From Paracoccaceae bacterium (lineage in GTDB: Bacteria; Pseudomonadota; Alphaproteobacteria; Rhodobacterales; Rhodobacteraceae), in assembly GCA_016764785.1 (NCBI GenBank), contig JAESRG010000017.1:1-46829 (forward strand): a DNA stretch of 46,829 nucleotides. Reading direction: 5' to 3'. Made by a program: the position numbers and the translations under genes. A model generated the notes under the pieces. The model ran no database searches and was not told the DNA's origin. It saw only the letters and a program-made list of their open reading frames with translations. Numbering within the stretch: position 1 is the stretch's first letter; every line of letters starts with the position of its first letter. Below, one piece after another: positions 37,426 through 46,176 of this stretch.

Positions 37426-38241
37426 ATGAAATTTGCGAGTATTTTTTTGGCATTTGCAATTTTGGCTGCACCAGCAGGCTGGTTTTTGGCCCAGACCCTG
37501 TTCTGGAACACGACGGCTTTCCCCAGTCGCGCCGAATTTGAGGCGATGGAGGAGAAAGTGACGGCTCTGACCATCAACTTCAACACCCTCCAGCAAAAGG
37601 TCGGCATTCTTGAAGGCCGTGGGGTCGCGGCCACCACCACAACCTATTCCGATGCCGAAGAAACGTTCGATTCGCTGGCCGATTCGTTTGCGCAAGTTGC
37701 CCTGATTGCAGATCGCCGCAACGTGAATGAAGGGCTGACAAATTCGTCGTCCAGCTATCTGACGGGTCTGTTTGGACCACCGCGCCAAGACATGACCAGC
37801 GATTGCCAGCCCATGACAAACCCGATTCTAAAAGACTTGGTGCAAACCGTTGACGTTGGCCCCATTCGCGTCACCATGCTGGAACCGGCTATTATTTCTC
37901 TGCGGCAGGTCTTTCGCAATGTGCAAATTTTTGAACCTGAACTTTATGCCCGCATCTCAACTGCTGGGTCTCTGTGTGTGCGTCTGATCCGTGGCTCTGA
38001 AACCTCGATCTCGACCCACGCATTCGGCTTGTCGGTTGACCTGAACATCGACGGACAGCTGGACACGCTGGGCGACGACCGCACCCAGTTGGGCCTTATT
38101 TTATTGGCAGATTTCTTCCACAAAGAAGGCTGGTATTGGGGCGCAGGCTTTAGCCGCGAGGACTCGATGCATTTTCAGGTTTCCCGTGAAAAGATCGAGG
38201 CCTGGCGGGCTTTGGGACAAATCCCGAGCGGTGCAGACTAG
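37426..38241 (+). CDS. M15-family (D-Ala-D-Ala carboxypeptidase-like) peptidase with N-terminal membrane anchor/coiled coil
   Basis: SISTHAFGLSVDLNIDG...WYWGAGFSREDSMHFQVSREKI matches the zinc-binding SxHxxGxAxD / DxMHFE-type motifs. Confidence 0.82.
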   Translation: MKFASIFLAFAILAAPAGWFLAQTLFWNTTAFPSRAEFEAMEEKVTALTINFNTLQQKVGILEGRGVAATTTTYSDAEETFDSLADSFAQVALIADRRNVNEGLTNSSSSYLTGLFGPPRQDMTSDCQPMTNPILKDLVQTVDVGPIRVTMLEPAIISLRQVFRNVQIFEPELYARISTAGSLCVRLIRGSETSISTHAFGLSVDLNIDGQLDTLGDDRTQLGLILLADFFHKEGWYWGAGFSREDSMHFQVSREKIEAWRALGQIPSGAD

Positions 38242-38244
38242 CGG

Positions 38245-38703
38245 TTAAGACAACGCCGCAAGGTCAGCGGACAGCGCCCGCGCATCCGCAATCGCTGTCT
38301 GCAAAGCGGCAAGTCGCGCGGCATCGTTGCTCCCCGACGGAGACGTATTCACCACAGCATTCACCCGCGCCATAATGAACGGCGACATAACCGCACCCGA
38401 CGACCGCAGCTCTGCGACCTGATTGGAGATGGTCACCCGCCATTGGGTATGCTTTGCCCGCAACTGTTCAATTTCGGTCGCCATTGCAGCCGAGCGCGCA
38501 TAGGCCCGTTGTTGCTGGGCTTGCAACACAGCAGCCTGCGCCTGATCTTCCTCAAGCGCAGCCTGACCTTCGTCGACGCGATCTTGATATCCACCGCCTC
38601 CGACACCGACCAGACCGGACAAGAAACCACCGTCCGCGGGGTCTTGGGATACCGAACAAGCCGATAAGCTAAATACAGCCAAAACAATCAAAGATTTTTT
38701 CAT
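38245..38703 (-). CDS. Small coiled-coil lipoprotein, unknown function
   Basis: 152 aa; LIVLAVFSLSACSVSQ lipobox; Gln/Ala-rich helix. Confidence 0.75.
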   Translation of the reverse strand: MKKSLIVLAVFSLSACSVSQDPADGGFLSGLVGVGGGGYQDRVDEGQAALEEDQAQAAVLQAQQQRAYARSAAMATEIEQLRAKHTQWRVTISNQVAELRSSGAVMSPFIMARVNAVVNTSPSGSNDAARLAALQTAIADARALSADLAALS

Positions 38704-38712
38704 TTTATTTCC

Positions 38713-39435
38713 TTAAATTTCTTCTGCAAGATCTGCAGCAACTTCACGCATTGCGGCGATCCGTTCACTTAGTTCCTGCAACTCTCCATCAATATTTCCT
38801 GAACCTGAATTTACGGCGACAAGTCCACGGACCCTGCTGAAATCCTGATACCGGCGGCTGGCACCATTGGCCGCGCGTTCCATTTCACGCAAGTTGGCGC
38901 GTGCTTCGGTTAATTCCTGTGTTAATTGCGCTGAATCGGCGGTTCCGGCCGCCACGGCAGCTTTCAACCGGTTCAATTCACGCACTTGCGTCGCCAGCAC
39001 CGAACGCATGACCTGCAATGTTGCACGGGTTTCCGCGTTGTTGGCCCGAATATCGGCCCGCGCCCGCTCTAACCGTTCTTCTTTGCTGGCAAAATCTTTT
39101 TGCAAGAACGCCACATATGTTCCAGCCAACGCCCCGACCAATGCCCCCGAAAGCAAATATCCGCCAACGCCCAAATCGCCAAACCGCCGCCCGCCCCTGT
39201 TATCCAGGGCGCCAACAGCAAGTCCGGCCAAAGCGCCCACGGCAATGGCTTCGACGATTGTCTTTTGCATTGCATTGGCGCGGTTATGCAGATCTGTCTC
39301 TGCTTGGCTGGCATTTGCATGCAGCGCACCACCGCCTGGCGAGGGGATGGCGCAGCCGCCCAACATCAGCGATGTCGATAAGGTTAAACATGTCAGTTTA
39401 TATAAAATGGATTTTTTTCTAGTGCTTTGTTGCAT
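38713..39435 (-). CDS. Lipoprotein with glycine-zipper-like segment and coiled coil (paralogue of next gene)
   Basis: 240 aa; LMLGGCAIPSPGG lipobox; GALVGALAGTYVAFLQKDFAS; homologous to 39435..40160. Confidence 0.82.
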   Translation of the reverse strand: MQQSTRKKSILYKLTCLTLSTSLMLGGCAIPSPGGGALHANASQAETDLHNRANAMQKTIVEAIAVGALAGLAVGALDNRGGRRFGDLGVGGYLLSGALVGALAGTYVAFLQKDFASKEERLERARADIRANNAETRATLQVMRSVLATQVRELNRLKAAVAAGTADSAQLTQELTEARANLREMERAANGASRRYQDFSRVRGLVAVNSGSGNIDGELQELSERIAAMREVAADLAEEI

Positions 39436-40160
39436 TAAAGCTGTCCCGCAAGGTTCTCCGCTACACCGCGCATTTCGGCGATCTGGCGACTGAGTTGTTG
39501 AAGTCCCTGATCTATCGGCCTTGTATCCAGACCAACAGCGACGACGTTTCTGGCATCTGTGAACTCGTTAAACCGACCGGCGGCACCATCCGCGGCGCCG
39601 TCCATCTCTGCAAGATTAGCCTGTGCTTCAGCAATTTCGCGTGCCAGCGAGGCTGAGTCAGCACTACCAGCGTTTACAGCAGCTTGCAACCGGTTCAATT
39701 CGCGCACCTGATTGGCCAGGACAACCTGCATAACCTGCAACGTAGCCTGTGTTTCTGAAATACTCGCGGCAAGATTGGCCCGCAGCGCTGCGGTCTGTTC
39801 CTCGGAACTCGCGAAATTATCCTGCAAGTGTGCGATATAAGCCCCGGCAACCGCACCAGCCCCTGCGCCAATTACGAAAAAACCAACGGCGCCAATATTT
39901 CCGACCAGAGCATCATTGCTTCTGCCACTATTGCCAGCTAACAGCCGCAAACCAAGCCCAGCAGCACCGCCAAGTGCAATCGCCTCGGTAACCGTTGTCC
40001 GCATCGCAGCGGAATGGCTGCGTAAACTGGCTTCTTCAGGTGATTGCCCCACACTTCCGGCGGAAACCGACTGGCCACTTGGTGCGTCACATGCTGAAAG
40101 CGAGATCGCTACAATGCTACAGATTACAACTAGTTTACTGGTAAAAAATCGATAAGCCAC
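39435..40160 (-). CDS. Lipoprotein with glycine-zipper-like segment and coiled coil (paralogue of preceding gene)
   Basis: 241 aa; VAISLSACDAPSG lipobox; AGAGAVAGAYIAHLQDNFASSEE; QATLQVMQVVLANQVRELNRLQAAVNAGSADSA. Confidence 0.82.
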   Translation of the reverse strand: MAYRFFTSKLVVICSIVAISLSACDAPSGQSVSAGSVGQSPEEASLRSHSAAMRTTVTEAIALGGAAGLGLRLLAGNSGRSNDALVGNIGAVGFFVIGAGAGAVAGAYIAHLQDNFASSEEQTAALRANLAASISETQATLQVMQVVLANQVRELNRLQAAVNAGSADSASLAREIAEAQANLAEMDGAADGAAGRFNEFTDARNVVAVGLDTRPIDQGLQQLSRQIAEMRGVAENLAGQL

Positions 40161-41698
40161 GCATAAGTTCCTTGGGTTTCTTCCGTTGAATTCGTTACAT
40201 GTTTAATAAAAAGAGCCGCGTCATCGGCAAGACGTTGCTCCAGCCGGTTAAGGGCAGTTTGCGACCCTGTCGCCTCAATTAACGAGGCGTCAATCCGGTC
40301 GGGAAAATGCAACTGGGCGCGATCAATCAACTGTTGATAATACAAACGGCTTTCATCTAATCGGCCCATCACCAGTGCCAAGTTAGCTTCAATTGCCGTA
40401 ATATCTGTGCGTGCGGTTTCCAGTAAAGGCAGGGCCGCGTTATTGGTTTTTGCAATTTCCTCAATCTGGAAAAAGGCGTCATTCGCAATTTTCAGCGTGC
40501 GGTCAATTGCAGACAACGCGATAATATCAGTCCGTAATTGTTGCGCTGTCGTCGCCCCCAGAAAAATCGTCATCCGGGCTGCGTCCTGATACAGTCGGTC
40601 GGCGCTCGCCTCGTCGGGGTTGGGTAATTGCACACGATAAAGGTCAAACGCGTTCGCCAGTGCATCAAGGGTTGCGTCGGATAAATCCCGTGTCGAGGGC
40701 AGAAAGCCCAGCACGATCAACGCGGCCTCTACCCGTGCCAATTCTTCAGGGCGCAGAATATCGAGGCTCGATTGTCCTGATGGTGCGCCCGCCGCGCGCG
40801 CTTGCCGGATCATTGATATCCGGTCGCGCGCAAACTGGCTGAATACACCGTTTGGAAAATCATCCAGATACGCCCGAAACGGAGGAATGTCTGTCTGTGC
40901 GGAAATCTGCCGCCATGCCTGCAATTCTCGTGAATAATCACTGCTGGCAATGACTAGATTACCTTGACCGGCGAAATAATGCTCGCCCAGAACGGCCTCT
41001 TCTACCCATGGAATTTGCTGGCCACGGGATTCCAGAATGACCTGCTGGCGCACCCGGCCAAACATGATCCGCGCTTCGACCCCTTCGGTCGCGATATGGC
41101 GAATGATGGCTTTGGTGAAAATACTGTTATCGCCGGAGCCGTCATAAGCCACGTTCCCCGGATCGGTCGCATAGGCAATCAACAGTCCGGCACCGCCGCG
41201 CGACCGCGCCAAGCCTTGCACGACTTGTCCCGTTTCGACAAACGGATTGTTCCGGCATGCGTCAAGAATAACAATGCCGATATCTGGCTTCGCCGCCTCA
41301 AAAACCTGCGTAATCCGCGTCATCGTAATAGAGGCATTCTGCAATGAATTTTCGTCCATCGCATCAAAATCCCGCGTAATCAGATGGTTCTCGCCATTGA
41401 TCTGCACCCCGTGACCCGCAAAGAAAAATACTGCCATGTCAGCGCCTTGTGCGGCAATTTCAAAAGCATCAAGACTGGCCTCAACACCGCTGCGATCCAG
41501 GTCAACTGCCGAGAATATTTCAAACCCGAGCGCACTTAGTGCATCACCCAACGCCGCCACGTCATTGGCCGGATTGCGCAGGGTTAGGTCTGGGTTGTCG
41601 TAATTGGCATTACCAACAAGCAAGGCAACCCGGTTTTGGGCAAATGTTGCAAATGGCGCCAATAGAAACACGGCGATAACAAAAATAATTTTAGTCAC
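40130..41698 (-). CDS. Secreted caspase-family (peptidase C14) protein
   Basis: 522 aa; signal peptide MTKIIFVIAVFLLAPFATFA; RVALLVGNANYDN, catalytic His motif FFFAGHGVQ, catalytic Cys motif ILDACRNNPF. Confidence 0.92.
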   Translation of the reverse strand: MTKIIFVIAVFLLAPFATFAQNRVALLVGNANYDNPDLTLRNPANDVAALGDALSALGFEIFSAVDLDRSGVEASLDAFEIAAQGADMAVFFFAGHGVQINGENHLITRDFDAMDENSLQNASITMTRITQVFEAAKPDIGIVILDACRNNPFVETGQVVQGLARSRGGAGLLIAYATDPGNVAYDGSGDNSIFTKAIIRHIATEGVEARIMFGRVRQQVILESRGQQIPWVEEAVLGEHYFAGQGNLVIASSDYSRELQAWRQISAQTDIPPFRAYLDDFPNGVFSQFARDRISMIRQARAAGAPSGQSSLDILRPEELARVEAALIVLGFLPSTRDLSDATLDALANAFDLYRVQLPNPDEASADRLYQDAARMTIFLGATTAQQLRTDIIALSAIDRTLKIANDAFFQIEEIAKTNNAALPLLETARTDITAIEANLALVMGRLDESRLYYQQLIDRAQLHFPDRIDASLIEATGSQTALNRLEQRLADDAALFIKHVTNSTEETQGTYAWLIDFLPVN

Positions 41699-41789
41699 TG
41701 AAAATCCTCGCGACTCAGTCTAAAATAAACTTCAAAACTTGTTAGCACACTTCTATACCGCTTCTGCAACAAAGCAGAAGCGGTACTAA

Positions 41790-42902
41790 TTATTCGATAA
41801 ATTCACCAAGTTGGCTTACCGTCAGAACCCCGGTTTGCTCTGCGCTGACGGATTGCTGATAAGCTTCGATTGACCGCGCGGTCTGCCGCCCAAAAATACC
41901 GTCAATCAGGCCAGAATAAAACCCGAGGTCTCGCAGTCCACGCTGGATTCTCCGTTTTTCAGCACGCGACAATCCGCTTTCCAAAGCACGCAACAAATCA
42001 AGAGACAGCACCGTTACCTCAACCTGTTCGACGTCTTCTACAACAGGTTCTTCCACAACGACATCCTCTGGCGCCGTGTCGGCAACAAGCGGAAGGTTCA
42101 ATCCGTTTGTTTCAGGCGCACCAGCTGTTGCGCCGATCGCCTCAACAACCGGATCCACGACATTGGCACTTTCAGTGGCTGGTGCAATCTCAGCTGTTTC
42201 TGCGCTTCCGGACGAGTCATCGCCGCGCCCCTCAACAACAGGTGTCTTGATGATGATCGCTCGGTTGGGAACATAAGATACGGTAATTTCCACCTGAGCG
42301 GTCAGATCGTTCAGCAATAACGCCAGTTCCATAACCGGGCTTTGACTATGCTGCGCAAATATGTCTGACAAAGTCATCGCTGATCCAGCCTTTACCATAA
42401 TGATCGGGCTGGTTCCAGCGCGCTGCACAGGCGCAATCTGTGCAAGCGTCACGCCTTCCGGTAGTTCTGAGCCAAGATCGCTGGAATGCACAAATACCGC
42501 ACCACCAGTTCCTGCAAGTGCCGCGGCCCGCGCCATGGCCGAGATCGGAATTGCCTGAGTCAGCAAATCAGAGCCGCGACGCAGTTCAATTCCCGACGGC
42601 GCAATAAACTCCCGGTCACCGAGCATAAGAATCGGTGCGTCCACAAAAACCAAAGCGATATCGTTATCGAGCGCGGCAGCTGCGAATCGTTTCAACACGG
42701 AACGTAATTCAGACGCATTGGGTGATTCGACTCGCAACGTTTGTGCGTTCAATACCTCAAGCGTCTGAATAATATTATCAGAGCTTGGGTTATAATCCGC
42801 AGTGGTTAATACCAACGCAACTATTTTCACTTGATTTTCTTGCGCAAACAACGTCACTGGCATCACCAACAACGAAATAATTACTAATAACTTTTTAAAC
42901 AT
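41790..42902 (-). CDS. Exported protein with degenerate caspase-like N-terminal domain and C-terminal peptidoglycan-binding (PG_binding_1) domain
   Basis: 370 aa; signal peptide; C-terminal 'RRIQRGLRDLGFYSGLIDGIFGRQTARSIEAYQQSV'; N-terminal half collinear with the neighbouring caspase but lacking His/Cys. Confidence 0.78.
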   Translation of the reverse strand: MFKKLLVIISLLVMPVTLFAQENQVKIVALVLTTADYNPSSDNIIQTLEVLNAQTLRVESPNASELRSVLKRFAAAALDNDIALVFVDAPILMLGDREFIAPSGIELRRGSDLLTQAIPISAMARAAALAGTGGAVFVHSSDLGSELPEGVTLAQIAPVQRAGTSPIIMVKAGSAMTLSDIFAQHSQSPVMELALLLNDLTAQVEITVSYVPNRAIIIKTPVVEGRGDDSSGSAETAEIAPATESANVVDPVVEAIGATAGAPETNGLNLPLVADTAPEDVVVEEPVVEDVEQVEVTVLSLDLLRALESGLSRAEKRRIQRGLRDLGFYSGLIDGIFGRQTARSIEAYQQSVSAEQTGVLTVSQLGEFIE

Positions 42903-43028
42903 AGGGCTGTCCTAATTGGGTTACACGTGAAAAACTACGTTATCTCCACTAAAAGTAATCTAGCGAAAATCGATAAATAGTATTACACCTATACTTCATG
43001 GTGCAAAGACTAAAAGAGGAAACTACTA

Positions 43029-43901
43029 ATGCGGCTAAGAACAAAATTCAATCTCGTCCTAATAGTCGCATGCTTTTTAGGCCTTTCTGCGGCATCATTT
43101 CTAACGTATCGAGCCGCTCAACAAAATGCACTGCAGGAAATCGAGAACGAGATCGCCCTGATCCGTGCAAATGCATTGGCGGTGCGGAACTATACCTCAA
43201 CGGGTATTAAACCTTTGCTATCAGATGGCAATGATATTCTGTTTTTGCCTCATTCTGTACCATCCTTTTCGGCACAAACAGTTTTTGCCAAGTTTCAAGA
43301 AACTTTTCCGGATTACTATTATAAAGAAGCGGCATTGAACCCGACCAACCCCGATGATCTTGCGGAAGATTGGGAGGCCGTGTTAATTAACCAGCTGCGT
43401 GCCAATCCCGACCTGGATCGTATTTCAGTTATTCGCGATACCAGCGCCGGGCGGGTATTTGCCGTTGCATTTCCATTCACAATAACCAATCCAGGCTGCC
43501 TCGATTGCCACTCAGACCCGGCCATTGCGCCAGCAGCAATGATAGACTTATATGGCACGGAAAACGGCTTTGGCTGGGAAATGAACGAAACAATCGGCGC
43601 GCAAATCATCTGGGCTCCGATGTCACTAGCCGATCAGCGTGCAATGGATTTAATCGTGGTCATCATGCTGGCCATCGTCGCCGCCTTTGCTGTCGTCATT
43701 GTGCTTGTTAACGTAATGTTGTCACGAATCGTTCTAAAACCTGTTTCGGTTATGTCCGAAATTTCCGAGCAGGTCAGCATGGGCGACTTCTCGGCACCTG
43801 AATATGTGAAAAAAGGGAAAGACGAAATCAGTTCGCTGTCCACGTCATTTAACCGTATGCGCCGCTCCCTTGATAGTGCCATGAAACTATTGGATGATTA
43901 A
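43029..43901 (+). CDS. DUF3365 (Tll0287-like) c-heme-binding sensor with HAMP domain
   Basis: 290 aa; N-terminal TM, NPGCLDCHSDPA (CxxCH) motif, second TM, HAMP IVLKPVSVMSEISEQVSMGDFS. Confidence 0.87.
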   Translation: MRLRTKFNLVLIVACFLGLSAASFLTYRAAQQNALQEIENEIALIRANALAVRNYTSTGIKPLLSDGNDILFLPHSVPSFSAQTVFAKFQETFPDYYYKEAALNPTNPDDLAEDWEAVLINQLRANPDLDRISVIRDTSAGRVFAVAFPFTITNPGCLDCHSDPAIAPAAMIDLYGTENGFGWEMNETIGAQIIWAPMSLADQRAMDLIVVIMLAIVAAFAVVIVLVNVMLSRIVLKPVSVMSEISEQVSMGDFSAPEYVKKGKDEISSLSTSFNRMRRSLDSAMKLLDD

Positions 43902-43939
43902 GGTCCCAGTAACTCGGACCTCAACGGAATAGGTTAATA

Positions 43940-45274
43940 ATGTCTACTGACATCCCGCAAAGTGTTGGGAAATACCGTATTGACGGCATCCTCGGTGAGG
44001 GGGCTATGGGCGTGGTCTATCGCGGCCATGACCCTCATATCGATCGCGTGGTTGCTATTAAAACGCTGCATACCCATCTGATGGACAATTCCGAACGTGC
44101 TTCGTGGCTAGAACGATTCGCGCGCGAAGCAAAAGCGGCAGGTCGGGTGCTACATGGCAATCTGGTCACGATCTTTGATTATCTGGAGCAGGACGAGCAA
44201 CCCTATCTGGTGATGGAACTAATCAATAGCGAGACGTTGCAGGACCGCATCGCGCGCCGCCCACTGCCAAACCTACAGGAATTCGGGTCAATCATGACCC
44301 AGATGCTGGCCGGGCTGGATGCCATCCACGCCGCAGGTATTGTGCATCGTGACGTCAAACCGGCCAATGCGCTGTTACTGCCTGATGGTCGTTTGAAAAT
44401 CGCCGATTTTGGCGTGGCCCGGGTGGAATCGCTTGGCGCTACCAATGGTGGCATGATCGGCACACCTGACTATATGTCGCCGGAACAATTCATGGGGTAT
44501 CAGGCTGATCACCGCGCAGATATTTTTGCAGCTGGCGTGATCATGTTTGAACTGCTGACGGGCCGCAAACCGTTTGAATCCAACTCCCTTGGTGAGCTGA
44601 CCCAAAAAGTCATCTCCGGTAACTTTCTGCAACTCGCACATATCGCCCCTGAACTGCCGCCGGCGCTGCACCAACTCTCGGCCGCGACACTGGTCGCCGA
44701 TCCGAACAACCGCATTCCGAATGCGCGCGCGTTTGCGAATGCAATCCATGCCGCGCTACGCAATATTGATCAACAGGTGATGCGAGATACAGAACGCACG
44801 ATTGTCGCCATGCCTGCCGGGGCCATTGCTCCACAAGTCTTGTCGCAAACGCTGGCACAGCAAATGCCGAAATCGGTGTTGTCGCGGGTTGAAACCTTGC
44901 TGACCGAACAAATCGGACCCATTGCCAAAGTCTTGGTGCGTCGGGTTTCCAACGCAACAACGGATACAAATCAGTTGATTGACCAACTCGCAGCAGAAAT
45001 CGGGCCTGAACATCGCGACCAATTTCGCGCCGCCGTTCGGGCCCATCTGGGTCAAACCGGTAGCGTTGTTTCCACGACAATCGCCGGCGTGCTTAGCCCT
45101 GAATTGTTAGAGGCCCTCACCAAGCAACTGATTCCCCATATCGGTCCAATTGCCAAGGTTCTGATCAAAAAAACCGCCAAAACCTGCGCCACGCGTGAGG
45201 AATTGTGCCAAACTCTGTCGGGTCACATCGACGATGACAAAAGCCGCAAAGAGTTTCTAAGCACGATGGCCTGA
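43940..45274 (+). CDS. Ser/Thr protein kinase (T6SS PpkA-like)
   Basis: 444 aa; YRIDGILGEGAMGVVYRGHD...VAIKTL...GIVHRDVKPANALLLPDGRLKIADFGVAR...GTPDYMSPEQ; tandem C-terminal IGPIAKVL domains. Confidence 0.92.
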   Translation: MSTDIPQSVGKYRIDGILGEGAMGVVYRGHDPHIDRVVAIKTLHTHLMDNSERASWLERFAREAKAAGRVLHGNLVTIFDYLEQDEQPYLVMELINSETLQDRIARRPLPNLQEFGSIMTQMLAGLDAIHAAGIVHRDVKPANALLLPDGRLKIADFGVARVESLGATNGGMIGTPDYMSPEQFMGYQADHRADIFAAGVIMFELLTGRKPFESNSLGELTQKVISGNFLQLAHIAPELPPALHQLSAATLVADPNNRIPNARAFANAIHAALRNIDQQVMRDTERTIVAMPAGAIAPQVLSQTLAQQMPKSVLSRVETLLTEQIGPIAKVLVRRVSNATTDTNQLIDQLAAEIGPEHRDQFRAAVRAHLGQTGSVVSTTIAGVLSPELLEALTKQLIPHIGPIAKVLIKKTAKTCATREELCQTLSGHIDDDKSRKEFLSTMA

Positions 45275-45280
45275 TGACAC

Positions 45281-45304
45281 AGGAATCGGCCAAAACCGAT
45301 TCCT
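45281..45304. terminator. Perfect 9-bp inverted repeat AGGAATCGG-ccaaaa-CCGATTCCT between convergent genes
   Basis: Directly visible arms immediately after the kinase stop codon; no T-tract directly adjacent. Confidence 0.4.
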
Positions 45305-45311
45305 CAAAGGC

Positions 45312-45362
45312 GCGGCGCGTATGTAATGCTGTAAAACATAACAACGCATCCGCGCCGCTTTT
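45312..45362 (+). terminator. Candidate intrinsic terminator: GCGGCGCGtATG ... CATcCGCGCCGC followed by TTTT
   Basis: 8-bp GC stem plus ATG/CAT extension across one mismatch, followed by TTTTC, between convergent kinase and ompA genes. Confidence 0.5.
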
Positions 45363-45366
45363 CACC

Positions 45367-46071
45367 CTAAAGCGTAACCTGAATTTCAACACGCCGATTG
45401 GCGTCAGCGCTCGGGTTGCTGCTGTCCTTAAGACGCCCTTCCCCCATACCGACTGCTTCCAGCAGATTGGCATCAATGCCACATTCACGCACCATATACC
45501 GCACAACTTCGTCGGCACGCGCTTGGCTCAAGGTCAAATTATACTGCACCGAACCCGACGCATCCGTATGGCCAATAATCTGGTACGCACCGCTGCTCGA
45601 CTGGGCAATCTGGTTTAACGCAGCCGCGTTCACATCCGCCGCGTCAGGTGCCATTTCGGCCATGGCAGCCATCTCAAGCGAGGTTTCTTCGCTGGACTGA
45701 ATTGCCACGCATAGCGCATTCACCTGTTCACGTGATTCTGATTTCAGCAACGCTGAATCGTATTCGAAAAAGATCGTCAGATCGATTACCAGTTCTTCCG
45801 GAACAATGACCCCGTCGGTGCTGGCGGTAATCAAGTCGCCGTCAACTTCGGTGCCAATGGCGACCCCTGATCCATCCACAGCAGGGTTTGAATTAATCAC
45901 AAACCCGAGCGCCCTCGTGCCGCCTTCGCCTGTGTCACTATTGGCCAGCAATTCACGCTGGGCCTTTAGCAACGCCAATATTTCGTCAGCAGTCATAGCC
46001 TGCGCATTGGCCACAATCGGCGTTAAAAAACATGCGGCGGCGCACAAAGTGGCAATTTTCTGAAATACCAT
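45367..46071 (-). CDS. OmpA-family peptidoglycan-binding protein
   Basis: 234 aa; signal peptide; FFEYDSALLKSESREQVNAL...YQIIGHTDASGSVQYNLTLSQARADEVVRYMV...GEGRLKDSSNPSADANRRVEIQV. Confidence 0.9.
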   Translation of the reverse strand: MVFQKIATLCAAACFLTPIVANAQAMTADEILALLKAQRELLANSDTGEGGTRALGFVINSNPAVDGSGVAIGTEVDGDLITASTDGVIVPEELVIDLTIFFEYDSALLKSESREQVNALCVAIQSSEETSLEMAAMAEMAPDAADVNAAALNQIAQSSSGAYQIIGHTDASGSVQYNLTLSQARADEVVRYMVRECGIDANLLEAVGMGEGRLKDSSNPSADANRRVEIQVTL

Positions 46072-46176
46072 AATGCATTCTTTCCTTAAAATAAAATGGT
46101 CTCGACCAATATAGCCGACTTTGAAATTTGCGGCAATCTCCGCAGTTTTTAAATCTATACCCTTTATGTGGTTATT

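Noticed and set aside
40130-42902. Caspase locus as a CBASS/gasdermin-type phage-defence system
   Set aside because: Proteins have signal peptides/lipoboxes and no nucleotide cyclase, gasdermin or NLR gene nearby; an envelope role fits better.
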